NCBI GenBank assembly: GCA_965248935.1
Contig: OZ252214.1
Span: 4,340,001-4,404,000 of the forward strand
Source: G032773895 sp965248935
Lineage (GTDB): Bacteria; Pseudomonadota; Gammaproteobacteria; Pseudomonadales; Cellvibrionaceae
Length of the DNA: 64,000 nucleotides
Direction: 5' to 3'
Positions 15,777 to 25,999 of this stretch are shown here, one piece after another; the first letter of the stretch is position 1, and each line of letters starts with the position of its first letter. The translations under genes and the position numbers were made by a program. The notes beneath the pieces were generated by a model. The model made no database searches. It worked only from the letters and a program-made list of their open reading frames with translations, and was not told where the DNA came from.

Positions 15777-16054
15777 ATGAGTACTATCCGGTTTGTATTT
15801 TTAGCGGTGGCGGTTGTATTGATATTGGCATCTTGCACCCTACCCCATAAAAAAAGTGCCCTTCAATGGGTTCAAGTGGACTACCGTAAAATCTATGAAA
15901 AAGAGTCATCTCAGGCAGTAGGTATTCTTTTCCCCAAAAATAACCTTGCCGTAATTGCGGCTATAAAACACTTAAATCCCTTTCTTTAGATGATCGCTCT
16001 AAAACCTTAGTTACTATAAAGCGAAATAGAGTAGGAGATTATGGAAAAGCGTAA
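15777..16054 (+). pseudogene. Lipoprotein, probable immunity protein, frameshifted
   Basis: The first frame (15777-15989, 70 residues) has a clear lipoprotein signal (LILASC) but ends abruptly after AVIAAIK. Reading one base back within the A-run at 15965-15968 continues as TLKSLSLDDRSKTLVTIKR and on to a stop at 16054, giving a protein of about 91 residues. A lost A or a -1 slip would explain this. It sits directly after the degenerate effector and is its likely immunity partner. A sequencing error cannot be excluded. Confidence 0.5.
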
Positions 16055-16191
16055 GGCTTTCTTTAAAAGTGAAATTGACGTTAAAATAAAAAAATATAAT
16101 TTGGCGTCATAATCCCTAGATTTTGATGGAGTTGTCTGTAATGATGTGCCCGCATTATGGATGCAGTGTTTGCGTAAGTGGCTATGGCTAT

Positions 16192-16227
16192 AAAAGATTG
16201 GCTATAAATAAAAGACTGACTATAAAA
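16192..16227. repeat. 18-bp tandem duplication
   Basis: Two units, AAAAGATTGGCTATAAAT and AAAAGACTGACTATAAAA, lie back to back upstream of the ChrB-like gene. The rest of 16055-16319 shows no supported gene; a minus-strand frame there is repetitive and lacks a start signal. Confidence 0.85.
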
Positions 16228-16319
16228 TAGAATATGCAAAATATAAAATACGCCTAATGTAAAAAGCGTAAATAATGCAAATATAGGGCTAGGATAAAAC
16301 CAAGCAAGGAGTGTCACCA

Positions 16320-17327
16320 GTGAGACGGTATTTTTTTCTATCATTAACGATGTTACTTGCATCGTCAATCGCCTATGCGGTTATTTCTTTAGATCAACCC
16401 CCCGCTCAAAAATTCATCACTTGGGATAGTCTTGAGCCGGACAAGTGGTCGTCCATTTGGTTAATTAAACGATACATAGATACCAACGCGATAGTTGAAG
16501 TTCGCTCCACAGGTGACTCCGTGGACGGCGGCATTGCTTTTGGTGTGCCCCAAGCCGAATATAAACGTTCGGGGAATCGTTCAACGTTTGAAAGTTTGCT
16601 TGCCGCCTTCGATCAACAAGACCCAACATTACAACACTTAGGGCGCATTATTACCGCGATAGAAACTACCTCTTGGAATACAGCTAATGACCCGCTAGTG
16701 CATACCATTGAGCAAAACTTTCGGCGTTTACAGGACTATTATGGAAGAGCCTATGTACCGATTCACTGTTACGCTCATTTTTTTGATGTTGTATACGCAC
16801 AGTTAGCGAAATCCTCCATGCTTAGTGAGTTGAATCAATCATTGAGTGCCGTTGTGAGTAGTCAAACTTGTGATAGGGGGGCTATTGATAGGGGGGCTAT
16901 TATTGCGGAACGCAAACGTGCTAATCGAGTAAAAGAAATACCCATTGATCAGCTATTATCCGAAATTGCATTAGATAAAAATGTAGTCTTTGTTGATACA
17001 CGAGAACCCGCAGAGTTTAAAAAGTCGCATATCCCCGGCGCGGTCAATATTCCTATGCGTAATTTGAACCATGCGGTGTACCAACAATTACAGCAGGCTG
17101 ATCGGGTGATCAGCTATTGCGTGAAAGATTTTCGCGGTTATGAAGTGGCACGGCAGATGTTGGACAATGGTGTCAGCAACGTTGCAGTGATGAAGCCACA
17201 TGGTTTATCGGGGTGGCAATCGCTTGGGTTACCGATGACCGCAGGTGATATTTCTGAAGAGACCAATAAAAAACAGCTCTATCGTTGCGCGAAGGAACAG
17301 CAATTATGTATGAAGCAAGCCTCTTAA
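16320..17327 (+). CDS. Exported ChrB-like domain / rhodanese fusion protein
   Basis: A 335-residue protein starting at GTG 16320, eight bases after AAGGAG (a GTG at 16311 would overlap that site). A signal peptide ends near ASSIAYA. Residues about 30-190 resemble the ChrB C-terminal (chromate resistance-associated) domain: KFITWDSLEPDKWSSIWLI and GGIAFGVPQAEYK. Residues about 215-310 are a rhodanese domain, VVFVDTREPAEF with the active-site loop YCVKDFRGY. A 15-bp unit is duplicated in frame at 16872-16901 (DRGAI twice). Its end overlaps the next gene by 22 bp. Export makes a periplasmic sulfur or metal-redox role likely. Confidence 0.8.
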   Translation: MRRYFFLSLTMLLASSIAYAVISLDQPPAQKFITWDSLEPDKWSSIWLIKRYIDTNAIVEVRSTGDSVDGGIAFGVPQAEYKRSGNRSTFESLLAAFDQQDPTLQHLGRIITAIETTSWNTANDPLVHTIEQNFRRLQDYYGRAYVPIHCYAHFFDVVYAQLAKSSMLSELNQSLSAVVSSQTCDRGAIDRGAIIAERKRANRVKEIPIDQLLSEIALDKNVVFVDTREPAEFKKSHIPGAVNIPMRNLNHAVYQQLQQADRVISYCVKDFRGYEVARQMLDNGVSNVAVMKPHGLSGWQSLGLPMTAGDISEETNKKQLYRCAKEQQLCMKQAS

Positions 17328-17992
17328 AATCTCCCCTACCGATTTTATCGTTTCGCCACAGTGTATTGGCGCAAATGGGTTGGGCTGTTATTTTTCTATT
17401 GCCCCTGTGTTTATGGCATTACACCTCGGATGTGTATAGCTACTACCGCTATGGTGCCCCGGTAGGTCAAATTTGGTATGTATTTTCGAAATTGTTTGGC
17501 CTGTATGCGGCGCTTTTTTTATGGTTTCAAGTTGTTTCCAGTGTACTCAGTATCACTTCGTATCGGGTGGGTTTACCGCAATGGACATTGCTTCGCCACC
17601 AATATTTAGGCTGTATTGTTTTTGTCTCTATGGTGCTTCATATTGCGTTTTTTGTCATAGCGGTTTCTCTGCGTAAAGAGGCTTTTGCCTGGTTTCTATT
17701 GTTACCTAATATCAGTGACTTTTATCATGCTGTAATCACTGTCGGTTTACTGGCATTTGTGATGGCTTTACTTGCTGTACTCAGCGCGGTTTTACGCAAA
17801 AAAATGCCTCAGTTTTGGCGCTATCTCCACCGCGCTATGATGTTTGTCGTCGCGCTTGGGTTAATTCACGGTTTTTTAATTGGCACGGAAACACGTTATG
17901 GCCTCTATAAAGGTTTTTATTGCATGTTGATAGTGACGTTTCTCGCCGCGTTTTTTTTAAGATTACGAGAAAAAAAGAGGCATATTGTTTAA
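17306..17992 (+). CDS. Ferric-reductase-like transmembrane cytochrome b protein
   Basis: A 228-residue membrane protein starting at ATG 17306 (AAGGAAC upstream), overlapping the rhodanese gene. About six hydrophobic helices are visible. Histidines within helices (LRHQYLG, VLHIAFF, YLHRAMMF, LIHGFL) are suited to bind two haems, as in the ferric-reductase-like/MsrQ superfamily. It probably carries electrons across the inner membrane, perhaps to the preceding periplasmic protein. The stop TAA shares a base with the next ATG. Confidence 0.8.
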   Translation: MYEASLLKSPLPILSFRHSVLAQMGWAVIFLLPLCLWHYTSDVYSYYRYGAPVGQIWYVFSKLFGLYAALFLWFQVVSSVLSITSYRVGLPQWTLLRHQYLGCIVFVSMVLHIAFFVIAVSLRKEAFAWFLLLPNISDFYHAVITVGLLAFVMALLAVLSAVLRKKMPQFWRYLHRAMMFVVALGLIHGFLIGTETRYGLYKGFYCMLIVTFLAAFFLRLREKKRHIV

Positions 17993-18942
17993 TGAAACTA
18001 TGGTCAATAATGAAACCACGGTCAATAAAACCACTATTGTTAGGGGTATTATTCTTTACAGTGAGTTTTGCCATTCCCGCTATGGCCACCAACACAGACT
18101 GTAATACATGGCCAGAAGGTTTAGTCTTTGTCGGCTTAACGGATACGGGGTGGCAGACCTTTGCGGTTAAAAAAACGGGACACAAACCGAAAAAAATATC
18201 GCTTAATACGGAAGCGCGTACTCCTTCTTTATCACACGATAAAAAATCCATAATGTATATCGATGAAATGGGGCGGGTTAAGGTTTTCTTATTAAAAGAG
18301 GGCAAAGCAAGAATACTGCTAGAACCCTCTGCACAAGCCGGTTACGCACAACCTGAATACGATAATACAAATAATTTTTTGTATGTGGTTCAGCTTAAAC
18401 AGGGCAAAAGTGTGGATACCGATATTGTTCGTCTCGACTTAACGAACAATACGATTAAACCTATAGTCACACAGCGCTCTGCGCAATTTGAACCCTTTCT
18501 CGCCAATAGCTGGCTCTATTACAGCAATGTGCATTGTGTGGTGGGGTGTGGAAAAATTATTCAGGAATTATGGCGTTATCACACCATTAGTGGCATGGCC
18601 GAGCAACTTACTTTATTGGGTAACATCAGCCGTCAGCCCACAGTGGATGAAAAAAATACATGGTTGTACTTTAGCAGTAATGCTGCGGGCAACTATCACC
18701 TTTATAGACAGTCGCTGATGGATAAAACATTGATAGATAAAACATTAGTGGATAAAACCCTGGAACAACTGACGCAAGGTGCTGTGACAGATATGTCTCC
18801 AGTGATCCATCGAGACAGACTGTATTTTATTCGTCACGATGGGCAAAGCACGAGCCTTATGTGCCGAAATAATCGCGGTGAGTTCAGTGCCATGGATTTA
18901 CCTCGCGGCGTCAAGGATATTCGAGATTTGGAGATGTATTAA
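17992..18942 (+). CDS. Exported TolB-like beta-propeller protein
   Basis: A 316-residue protein with a signal peptide (to about AMATN). The rest shows TolB/PD40-type repeats: PSLSHDKKSIMYIDEMG, LYYSN, PTVDEKNTWLYFSSNAAGNYHLYRQ, SPVIHRDRLYFIRHDG. Propellers of this kind bind other envelope proteins. Two short in-frame duplications are visible: the first 18 codon bases are repeated (17992-18027), giving two possible ATG starts, and a 15-bp unit is triplicated at 18721-18765 (DKTLI, DKTLV, DKTLE). Stop and start codons overlap on both sides, so it is coupled to its neighbours. Confidence 0.8.
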   Translation: MKLWSIMKPRSIKPLLLGVLFFTVSFAIPAMATNTDCNTWPEGLVFVGLTDTGWQTFAVKKTGHKPKKISLNTEARTPSLSHDKKSIMYIDEMGRVKVFLLKEGKARILLEPSAQAGYAQPEYDNTNNFLYVVQLKQGKSVDTDIVRLDLTNNTIKPIVTQRSAQFEPFLANSWLYYSNVHCVVGCGKIIQELWRYHTISGMAEQLTLLGNISRQPTVDEKNTWLYFSSNAAGNYHLYRQSLMDKTLIDKTLVDKTLEQLTQGAVTDMSPVIHRDRLYFIRHDGQSTSLMCRNNRGEFSAMDLPRGVKDIRDLEMY

Positions 18943-20042
18943 TGCGTTATCATAATGTGTGTTTTATTTTTTCTGTTTTAATGCTTGGGTTTAGCGCGTT
19001 TTGTCACGCTTCGGTGAGTATTGAACACTACACCTCGCAGGAATTTAATCCGTCAAAAAATACAATCTTTACGATTCCAGTCAAAATAGATCAGCCAGGT
19101 GATATTACTGTCACTATTTATACTTCTGATGGTGATTTGGTTCGGACCTTGTTCGGCGGTAAAAAAGATAAGGCGGGTAGTTACACAATAATTTGGGATG
19201 GTAAAGACGAAAGCAATATAATCGTGCCGGACGATGCGTATATTCCCGTTGTAAAATTGATAACGGCGGGTGAGACAAAATCGGTTTATAAATACGACCC
19301 ACGAGAAAGCAGTGGCGGAGAAGAAATTACCGTTGCAGCAAAAGCTAACGCACAACGCCAAGTGATTTTTCAACTTGAACGACCTTCGCGTATTCTGGTT
19401 CGGGCAGGGGTGAAGTCGGGTCCGATGATGAAATCTATTCTCAACTGGCAGGTTCGCGGCAAAGGGCGCAATGTGGTTTTTTGGAATGGTTACGATAATG
19501 ACGATTTAGTCAACCTGTATAAAAGCGATACATTGGCATTATTAGTCACAGGGTTTGAATTGCCCAAGCACAGTATTTTAACCATAGGCAATAAAACCTT
19601 GGGTTATAACCTATGGCGAAAGTCTAAGAAATGGCCATCTGCCATGCCGGATTTAAGCCAAGTAAAATTTGAACGCAATGGTCGTCGGCTTTCTCGTCAT
19701 TATTATTTGCCGCGCTCGGTGGATATTAACCCCCGTATTACCTTATCCATCCTGGATAAACTGCCACACAATAAGCATGGTATACCCATTGTTTCTGGGC
19801 CACTTTCTCTGCAAGTGGGGATGCATAACGAGGACCGTTGGGCGATGCAACAAAGCCTATATGAAGTGGCTTTTTTTGTTGATTACGAATTTTTATCTGA
19901 AGAAGAGCAAGGTTATGTACCCTTGACGTGGCGCTGGAACCCTGCGGGACTTAAACCCGGCGTACACCTTATTACTGTGAATGTCTCCGGGTTTAACGGT
20001 CAGGTAGGTGTAAAAAGTTTACACATAGAAATACCACAATAA
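18942..20042 (+). CDS. Exported FlgD-Ig-like domain protein
   Basis: A 366-residue protein with a signal peptide ending near FCHA. Residues 30-110 form a FlgD-type Ig domain (VTIYTSDGDLVRTL followed by GSYTIIWDGKDES), and a second related module is suggested by VVFWNGYDNDD and the C-terminal LTWRWNPAGLKPG. The same motif appears in the C-terminal part of the next gene, so the two share domain ancestry. It is probably a surface or periplasmic structural protein serving the Rhs export locus. It starts inside the previous stop (TAATG). Confidence 0.75.
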   Translation: MRYHNVCFIFSVLMLGFSAFCHASVSIEHYTSQEFNPSKNTIFTIPVKIDQPGDITVTIYTSDGDLVRTLFGGKKDKAGSYTIIWDGKDESNIIVPDDAYIPVVKLITAGETKSVYKYDPRESSGGEEITVAAKANAQRQVIFQLERPSRILVRAGVKSGPMMKSILNWQVRGKGRNVVFWNGYDNDDLVNLYKSDTLALLVTGFELPKHSILTIGNKTLGYNLWRKSKKWPSAMPDLSQVKFERNGRRLSRHYYLPRSVDINPRITLSILDKLPHNKHGIPIVSGPLSLQVGMHNEDRWAMQQSLYEVAFFVDYEFLSEEEQGYVPLTWRWNPAGLKPGVHLITVNVSGFNGQVGVKSLHIEIPQ

Positions 20043-20142
20043 TTGTTATTAATAGTGGAATAAAAATAGATTGTACAGGCTAACCAAATAATTCAATCGG
20101 TTATTTGGAGTAGGGCTCAACAAAAGCGCGAGGGTGAAGCGA

Positions 20143-22731
20143 ATGAATGGACAGCGTGGGTATTATTCGATGAAATACTTTTTTATTAATATATTTAAAC
20201 GGTTATGGGTTGTTCCTATTGCCATGTTATTGGCAGTGGCATCGCCTTGGGTACAAGCATCGTGGTGGAACTCTGCCTTTGATGTCACCATTGAAACGGC
20301 GACCAATGGTTATGATGCAGATAGACCACCTGGCCCAGAAATTTTATTGGGTTCGCCGATCACCTGGACCTATACCGTAACCAATTCGGGGAGGGCTACT
20401 TTGCGCCGTGTCGATGTCTATAATCGCGCGCCCAACCCTACCGGCTGGTACAGAAAACGTACCAAAGTCTGTACGATCAAAAAACTGAAAAAGAACAAAA
20501 GCCAAACCTGTACATTAGAAGGCACGGCTATACAGGGCCAATATAGCAATACAGGCATTGCTATCGCGTACGGCAACCGCTGGTGGCGGTGGGCGCGTGA
20601 TAAAGATACAAGCCATTATGTGGGCACCCTGGGCAACCCCGCCATTCACCTTGAAAAAACCACACAAGGGCAAGATGCAGATAGTGCGCCTGGGCCGGAA
20701 CTCAATGTGGGTGACGCCGTGGAGTGGGCCTTTATAGTGAGCAATACGGGTGATGTTGACCTGTCCAATGTGGTGGTGACAGATGAGCAAGTACAACCCT
20801 CAGTAAACCCTGCAAGCACTGTCTGTGACATTGCTACCTTGCCGGTGGGTCAGTCACAAAATTGCACGTCTTCTGGTATTGTTATTGAAGGCCAATATCA
20901 AAACCTAGGCAAAGTGAGTGCGCAGGGCTTAGGCGACAGTGTGGTGAACGATCAAGATACCAGCCACTACACAGGTATCGCCGGTAATGCGTTGTCGGCA
21001 CTGCCTTCGGCGGTTCCTACCCGTGGTGATGCTCCGCTATCTGTTACCTTTACCCCCAACGCCACCACCAGCAATGCCATTATTCGCTATGAGTGGGACT
21101 TTGAAGGGGATGGCACCTTTGAACGCAGTGAAACGGTGGGGCGAGATCAACCCTTTACTTACCTTACACCCGGTCACTACAACGCCACATTGCGCGTTAC
21201 CGATAATACCGGAGAGCAAGCCGCCGGAGTTATCGCCATTGATGTTAACAACGAAGCGCCGGAGGTGTCGGTCACATTAACCCCGTCCAATGGCCAAATT
21301 CCGCTTAGTGTCAATTTTGCCGCAACGGCGACCGATAGCGATGGCATTGCTCAGTTTGAATGGGATTATGATGGCGATGGTATTTTTGATGATACGACCA
21401 CAACCGGCACAACATCGAATACCTATGAATCTATTGGCGCTTTCCAAGCACGTTTGCGTGTTACCGATAACCTTGGTGCAGCGACCAGCTTAATTATCCC
21501 AACCTTAGAAGTGAATGCACTGCCCGCCGGCAGTCCAACCGTGACCTTGCTTGCTTCACCAATGCAAGGCAATGCCCCATTGCTTATTCACTTGAGCGCA
21601 ACGGCCACTGACCCAGATGGCGGTACTATTGACCAATACCAATGGGATGTAGACGGCGATGGTCATATTGACCAGACCACCACGGAAGCCGTATTGCAGC
21701 ATACCTACAGCGGCGTAGGTACAGTGTATCCCCGCGTGCGAGTCACGGATTCTGCGGGCCAACAGGCCGAAGATGTGGTCAGAGTTTTTATTGAACCGCA
21801 GCTCAGCCTAAGCGTAAGTATGGATACCATTGACCCACATATTGGTGAGAGCGTGACCATCCATACCACCCTGGGTGGTGATACCAGTGTGAGTGTGGTG
21901 ATAGAAGACCGCCACAACCAGCAAGTTCGTACACTTGTGCCCTTTGGAACAAGAACAGCGGGAAGCTATGAGGATACCTGGGACGGTTTAAATGAAGTGG
22001 GTGATATTGTTACCGAAGGGGATTATCGCGCTATTGTGCTTTATCGCCTAGATGGTGTGGTCAATCGTCTCGACTTGGCCTTAACCACAGGGGGGCGACA
22101 AAGTAATCCGCCTCGAAGCCGTATCCCCCCCAGCTTCTCACCGTTAGCGGGTGACCCATTAGATATTACCTACACATTGAGTCGTGCCTCAGAAGTCACG
22201 GCCTTTATGGGGTTATTTAATGTTAATACTCGCTTGATTACCTTCCTTCAACGGCAACCCCTAGGCCGAGGTTCCCACCAAGTAGTGTGGAATGGCGAAA
22301 ACGCGGATGGGCAACGTATTGACGCGCCACCGGGCGATCGCTTCTTATTTGGTCTTTTTGCCTATACCCTGCCGGACAACGCCATTTATGTACGCAGTGG
22401 CGTGCATGTTAGTACCGCCAGTGCTTCCCCCTCCATTTTCCAGCCAACCCAACACAATGCCGATGGTTCCTTAAGTGTCAGTGAGATACAGATCGAATTA
22501 AGCCGTGCTGGTAGCGTTAAGTTAGCGATTAACGATGCTCAAAGCGGGGCACAGGTAGCTGAATTTACCTACACCGAATTATCGGCAGGGAACAATACCA
22601 TTACTTGGAACGGGCGCGATAACGACGGTCATTTTGTTGCGCCCGGTACTTATCGACTAGGCGTATCCGGTATCGATGATACAGGTTATGAATCCTTAAC
22701 CGTTTATGCGCTACAGCGCGTCTTTTATTAA
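20143..22731 (+). CDS. Large surface protein with DUF11-like, PKD and FlgD-Ig repeats
   Basis: About 862 residues, starting at ATG 20143 with GAGGG spaced 8 bp upstream; GTG 20134 and ATG 20170 are alternatives. A signal peptide ends near VQAS. Two DUF11-like repeats follow (TNGYDADRPPGPEILLGSP and TQGQDADSAPGPELNVGDA). Then come three PKD domains with YEWDFEGDGTFE, FEWDYDGDGIFD and YQWDVDGDGHID, and FlgD-Ig modules (TWDGLNEVGD, VVWNGENADG, ITWNGRDNDG). It is a modular adhesin or scaffold, lacks a visible anchor, and is 12 bp ahead of the next gene in the Rhs operon. Confidence 0.85.
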   Translation: MNGQRGYYSMKYFFINIFKRLWVVPIAMLLAVASPWVQASWWNSAFDVTIETATNGYDADRPPGPEILLGSPITWTYTVTNSGRATLRRVDVYNRAPNPTGWYRKRTKVCTIKKLKKNKSQTCTLEGTAIQGQYSNTGIAIAYGNRWWRWARDKDTSHYVGTLGNPAIHLEKTTQGQDADSAPGPELNVGDAVEWAFIVSNTGDVDLSNVVVTDEQVQPSVNPASTVCDIATLPVGQSQNCTSSGIVIEGQYQNLGKVSAQGLGDSVVNDQDTSHYTGIAGNALSALPSAVPTRGDAPLSVTFTPNATTSNAIIRYEWDFEGDGTFERSETVGRDQPFTYLTPGHYNATLRVTDNTGEQAAGVIAIDVNNEAPEVSVTLTPSNGQIPLSVNFAATATDSDGIAQFEWDYDGDGIFDDTTTTGTTSNTYESIGAFQARLRVTDNLGAATSLIIPTLEVNALPAGSPTVTLLASPMQGNAPLLIHLSATATDPDGGTIDQYQWDVDGDGHIDQTTTEAVLQHTYSGVGTVYPRVRVTDSAGQQAEDVVRVFIEPQLSLSVSMDTIDPHIGESVTIHTTLGGDTSVSVVIEDRHNQQVRTLVPFGTRTAGSYEDTWDGLNEVGDIVTEGDYRAIVLYRLDGVVNRLDLALTTGGRQSNPPRSRIPPSFSPLAGDPLDITYTLSRASEVTAFMGLFNVNTRLITFLQRQPLGRGSHQVVWNGENADGQRIDAPPGDRFLFGLFAYTLPDNAIYVRSGVHVSTASASPSIFQPTQHNADGSLSVSEIQIELSRAGSVKLAINDAQSGAQVAEFTYTELSAGNNTITWNGRDNDGHFVAPGTYRLGVSGIDDTGYESLTVYALQRVFY

Positions 22732-22742
22732 GGAGATTCATC

Positions 22743-23141
22743 ATGGGGTTTAATGTACTAAAAACAGTCTCTTTAACAGCGGCCTTATTGTTGTCTTCAG
22801 TGGTTTTTGCTCAGGAGATAACAACCGCCGATTACATCACTATGGATTTACAGGCGCGTCAAGCGACTCTCGACGGTGTTCGCAGCCGTTTGATGCTACT
22901 GGAACTCGGCGGTGATATGGAAGCGCAATTAGAGCAGGATACTCAAACGCAACAAACCGTTGCAGCGGTATATATAAATCGAGGTACCACCGCAGCGCAA
23001 GCAATGGCCTGGGCGACTCGTCATCAACGTGAAATAACCGACTGGCTGGCAGATCATCCAAACCTGCACACCGAATATGAACGCATTGCACATGAACTTG
23101 GTGAAATATCCACGCAAATTCAAGCACTGGCTAACAGGTAA
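22743..23141 (+). CDS. Small exported helical protein preceding Rhs
   Basis: A 132-residue protein with AAGGAG upstream and a signal peptide ending VVFAQ. The mature part is mostly helical and polar (DLQARQATLDGVRSRLMLLE, then a C-terminal ELGEISTQIQALANR coiled-coil-like helix). The family is not recognised. It ends 15 bp before the Rhs start, and its last 135 bp were copied along with the Rhs gene to 29075-29209. A chaperone or stalk for the Rhs protein is possible but unproven. Confidence 0.75.
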   Translation: MGFNVLKTVSLTAALLLSSVVFAQEITTADYITMDLQARQATLDGVRSRLMLLELGGDMEAQLEQDTQTQQTVAAVYINRGTTAAQAMAWATRHQREITDWLADHPNLHTEYERIAHELGEISTQIQALANR

Positions 23142-25999
23142 ATAGGGAGACAAACCATGCAATCCAACGTATTATTTTTTAAGGCTATGTTTTTTAAGAT
23201 TATGTTTTTTAAAGCACTGTTTTTTAATATTGCGCGGCGTCAGTTATGGAACCGTTTTTTTGCTGCCCTGTTAACACTCTTTTGTTTAACTGCCGTAGCG
23301 CCGGTATATGCCTTTCATTTCCCTTGGGATCAAGGGCACGATACAACAGACCTGGAAGATCCAGAAGACCCAGGCCCCTGTGAAGACGGGGAATGTGAAA
23401 ATGACCCCTGTAACAGTGGTAGCCAAGGTTCACCCGTATACCTTGCTACGGGTCATTTTATTTGGAGTGAAACGGATATTTCACTGAAGGGCCGCCCCAA
23501 CCTATCGGTTGATAGAACATTTAACTCTCATGACCCGAGAGTCGGTTTATTGGGTGCGGGTTGGAGTATGGGGTGCGATAAAGAATTAATCTATACCGTT
23601 CGTTACCAAATAGAAAACAATAATAGAACTCAAATTAATGAGTATGTGCGCCGTTTAGCAAACGGAAAACGTTACGTCTATTCTCAGCAAAGTGACGGTA
23701 CATTTGTTGGTTCTGGGTTATTTGATGTGGTTATTCGCCAACCCGATAATACTGCGCGGCTACAATGGCGCAACGGCAACTATAACGTATTTGCTGAAAC
23801 AGGAAAATTATTATCCGAAGTGGATAGAAAGGGTAATGCCATTCATTATACCTATGATGTACAAGGCCGCTTAATCCAAAAAGCCGATACCAATGGCCGT
23901 TCATTAAACTATGAATACAATACAAACGGGCTCGTTTCTATTATTCGAGATCATACAGACCGTGAGTGGCAATATGGGTATGACGAAAATGCGAACCTAA
24001 TCTCCGTAACTGACCCTCTTGGTGGTATTCGCCGTTATGAATATGACCAGTACCAACCGCCCGGCGACGGCCATATTTATAGCCACCTAACCCGCGTTAC
24101 GGACGCAAGCGGCGTTGCGGAAACGGAAGTCACCTATAGTGGAACGAAAGTATCGTCTTATCGGGAATTAGAGAATACATTTACCTATCAGTACAATACC
24201 GCTAACCGTCAAGTCACCAAAACAGATAGCCAAAATAGCCGTTGGGTATTTACCTACAATGAAACCGGGCAATTTATTCGAATAGATGCGCCGCTTAACC
24301 GTATTACTTTATATGAGCGGGATACGGATAGCCTTATCACAAAAATAACGGACCCCAGTGGAACAGCTTATTCGTATACCTATGATCAATACAGTAATCG
24401 CGTAAGCCAAACCGATACTCGCGGCACAATTGCAACCACGTACGACAATCAAAAACCCTGGCCATTAACCATTACCTCACGTTCAGGTCGAGTGACGACC
24501 CTAGCCTATGATGCAAATGGTAACCCCCTTAATGTAACCGATTCGGCTGGGCAAACAACCGGGCTAGTATGGAGTACACAGGGGGATTTACTGCAAACAA
24601 CCAATGCACTAGGTCATCAAGCAACAATAAGCTATAACTCACAGGGTTTGCCATTAACCTCTAGTGATGCCCTAGGTCGTACCACTCAATATCAATATGA
24701 TGCACTGAATAATTTGATTCAAGTAACCAATCCGGCAGGAGAGGTGGCACAGTATCAATACGATGCATTAGATCGAGTGATTGCTTATACCGATGGCAAT
24801 GGGGATGTAACCACGTACATTTACGATAGTGCTAATCGTACACTCCAAGTGAGTGCGCCTAATGGCCATACAGTCCAATATGGTTATGATACTTTTGGCC
24901 GTTTAACTCAGAATATATTTTACGATGGAACCACTCATTCTTATCAGTATCGTAACGATAATATGCTGGCGCAGATGATACGCCCGGACAATATTATAAT
25001 TACATTTAATTACGATACCGCTAAACGCTTAACTCAGCGTACCATGGGTAGTGAGGATACCTACAATTACCGCTATAACCTTCGAGATGAATTAATTAGC
25101 GTGCAAAATACCACAGGTACAGTCAGTTTAACTTATGATGAGTTTGGTCGAACGTTAAGTGAAACGGCTAACAATGAAACCAGTTTATATCAATACAGCA
25201 ATGAAAATGAAATAACACAGATAACAAGTCTTGGTTCTAATCAATCTCATCAGTTTGATATGAGAGGCTTGTTAAGCCAGATTGATATTAACGGTTCAAC
25301 CTACAGTTATATTTACGATGCCCTGCAACGGGTAACGGCGCTTAATCGCAGTACAGCCACCAACTCTTTATTTCAATATGACGTAGCCAACCAATTAACT
25401 CAGATTAATCACGGTAATGGCCAGCGGAATTACCTATATCAATATGATTCAGCTAGTCGAGTTAGTCAATGGCAGGGAATCGCAAATGAAATACGTGATT
25501 ATAATTATGATCAGGCTAACCGCTTAACACAGGTTCAGTCCGTCACTGCCCCGGAAACGTTTAATTATGATGCGTTAGGTAATCGTCAAAACAATAATGC
25601 TCAATTTGATATAGCCAATCGAATTACTGAAAATAATCATTTTGCGTACGTTTACGATATCAATGGTAATCGCACACAGAAAACGAATAAAACCACAGGG
25701 GAAGTTGAACGTTACACTTATAATAGCCTTAATCAATTGATAGGCTATCAAGTTTATCCTGATAATGCTCCAACTACGGCAGCGATAACCCATTACAGTT
25801 ATCACTATGGCCCGTTAGAAAGACGCTGGAGAAAAACCAATCATATAGCCAATACAACAACAGAGTTTTATTGGTCTGGTTCACGTTTAATTGGTGAAAA
25901 CAAGAGTGGTGTAGTGCGCCGTTATATTTTAGAAGCAATTACTCCAGTAGGGTTTATTGAGAATGGAGACGTTTATCATTATTTTAGAGATCACTTAGG
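23007..25999 (+). repeat. 3-kb direct repeat, copy 1 (end of helical gene plus Rhs core)
   Basis: It matches 29075-32067 at a constant offset of 6,068 bp. The encoded Rhs residues are identical for about 947 positions; at base level I saw one difference near the start (23021/29089). Divergence begins at 26000, where the codons for the C-terminal region start to differ. Confidence 0.95.

Noticed and set aside
16081..16368. Minus-strand frame with repeated FYSQSF / IYSQSF
   Set aside because: Product of the 18-bp tandem duplication in intergenic DNA; overlaps the supported start of the ChrB-like gene and has no start signal.
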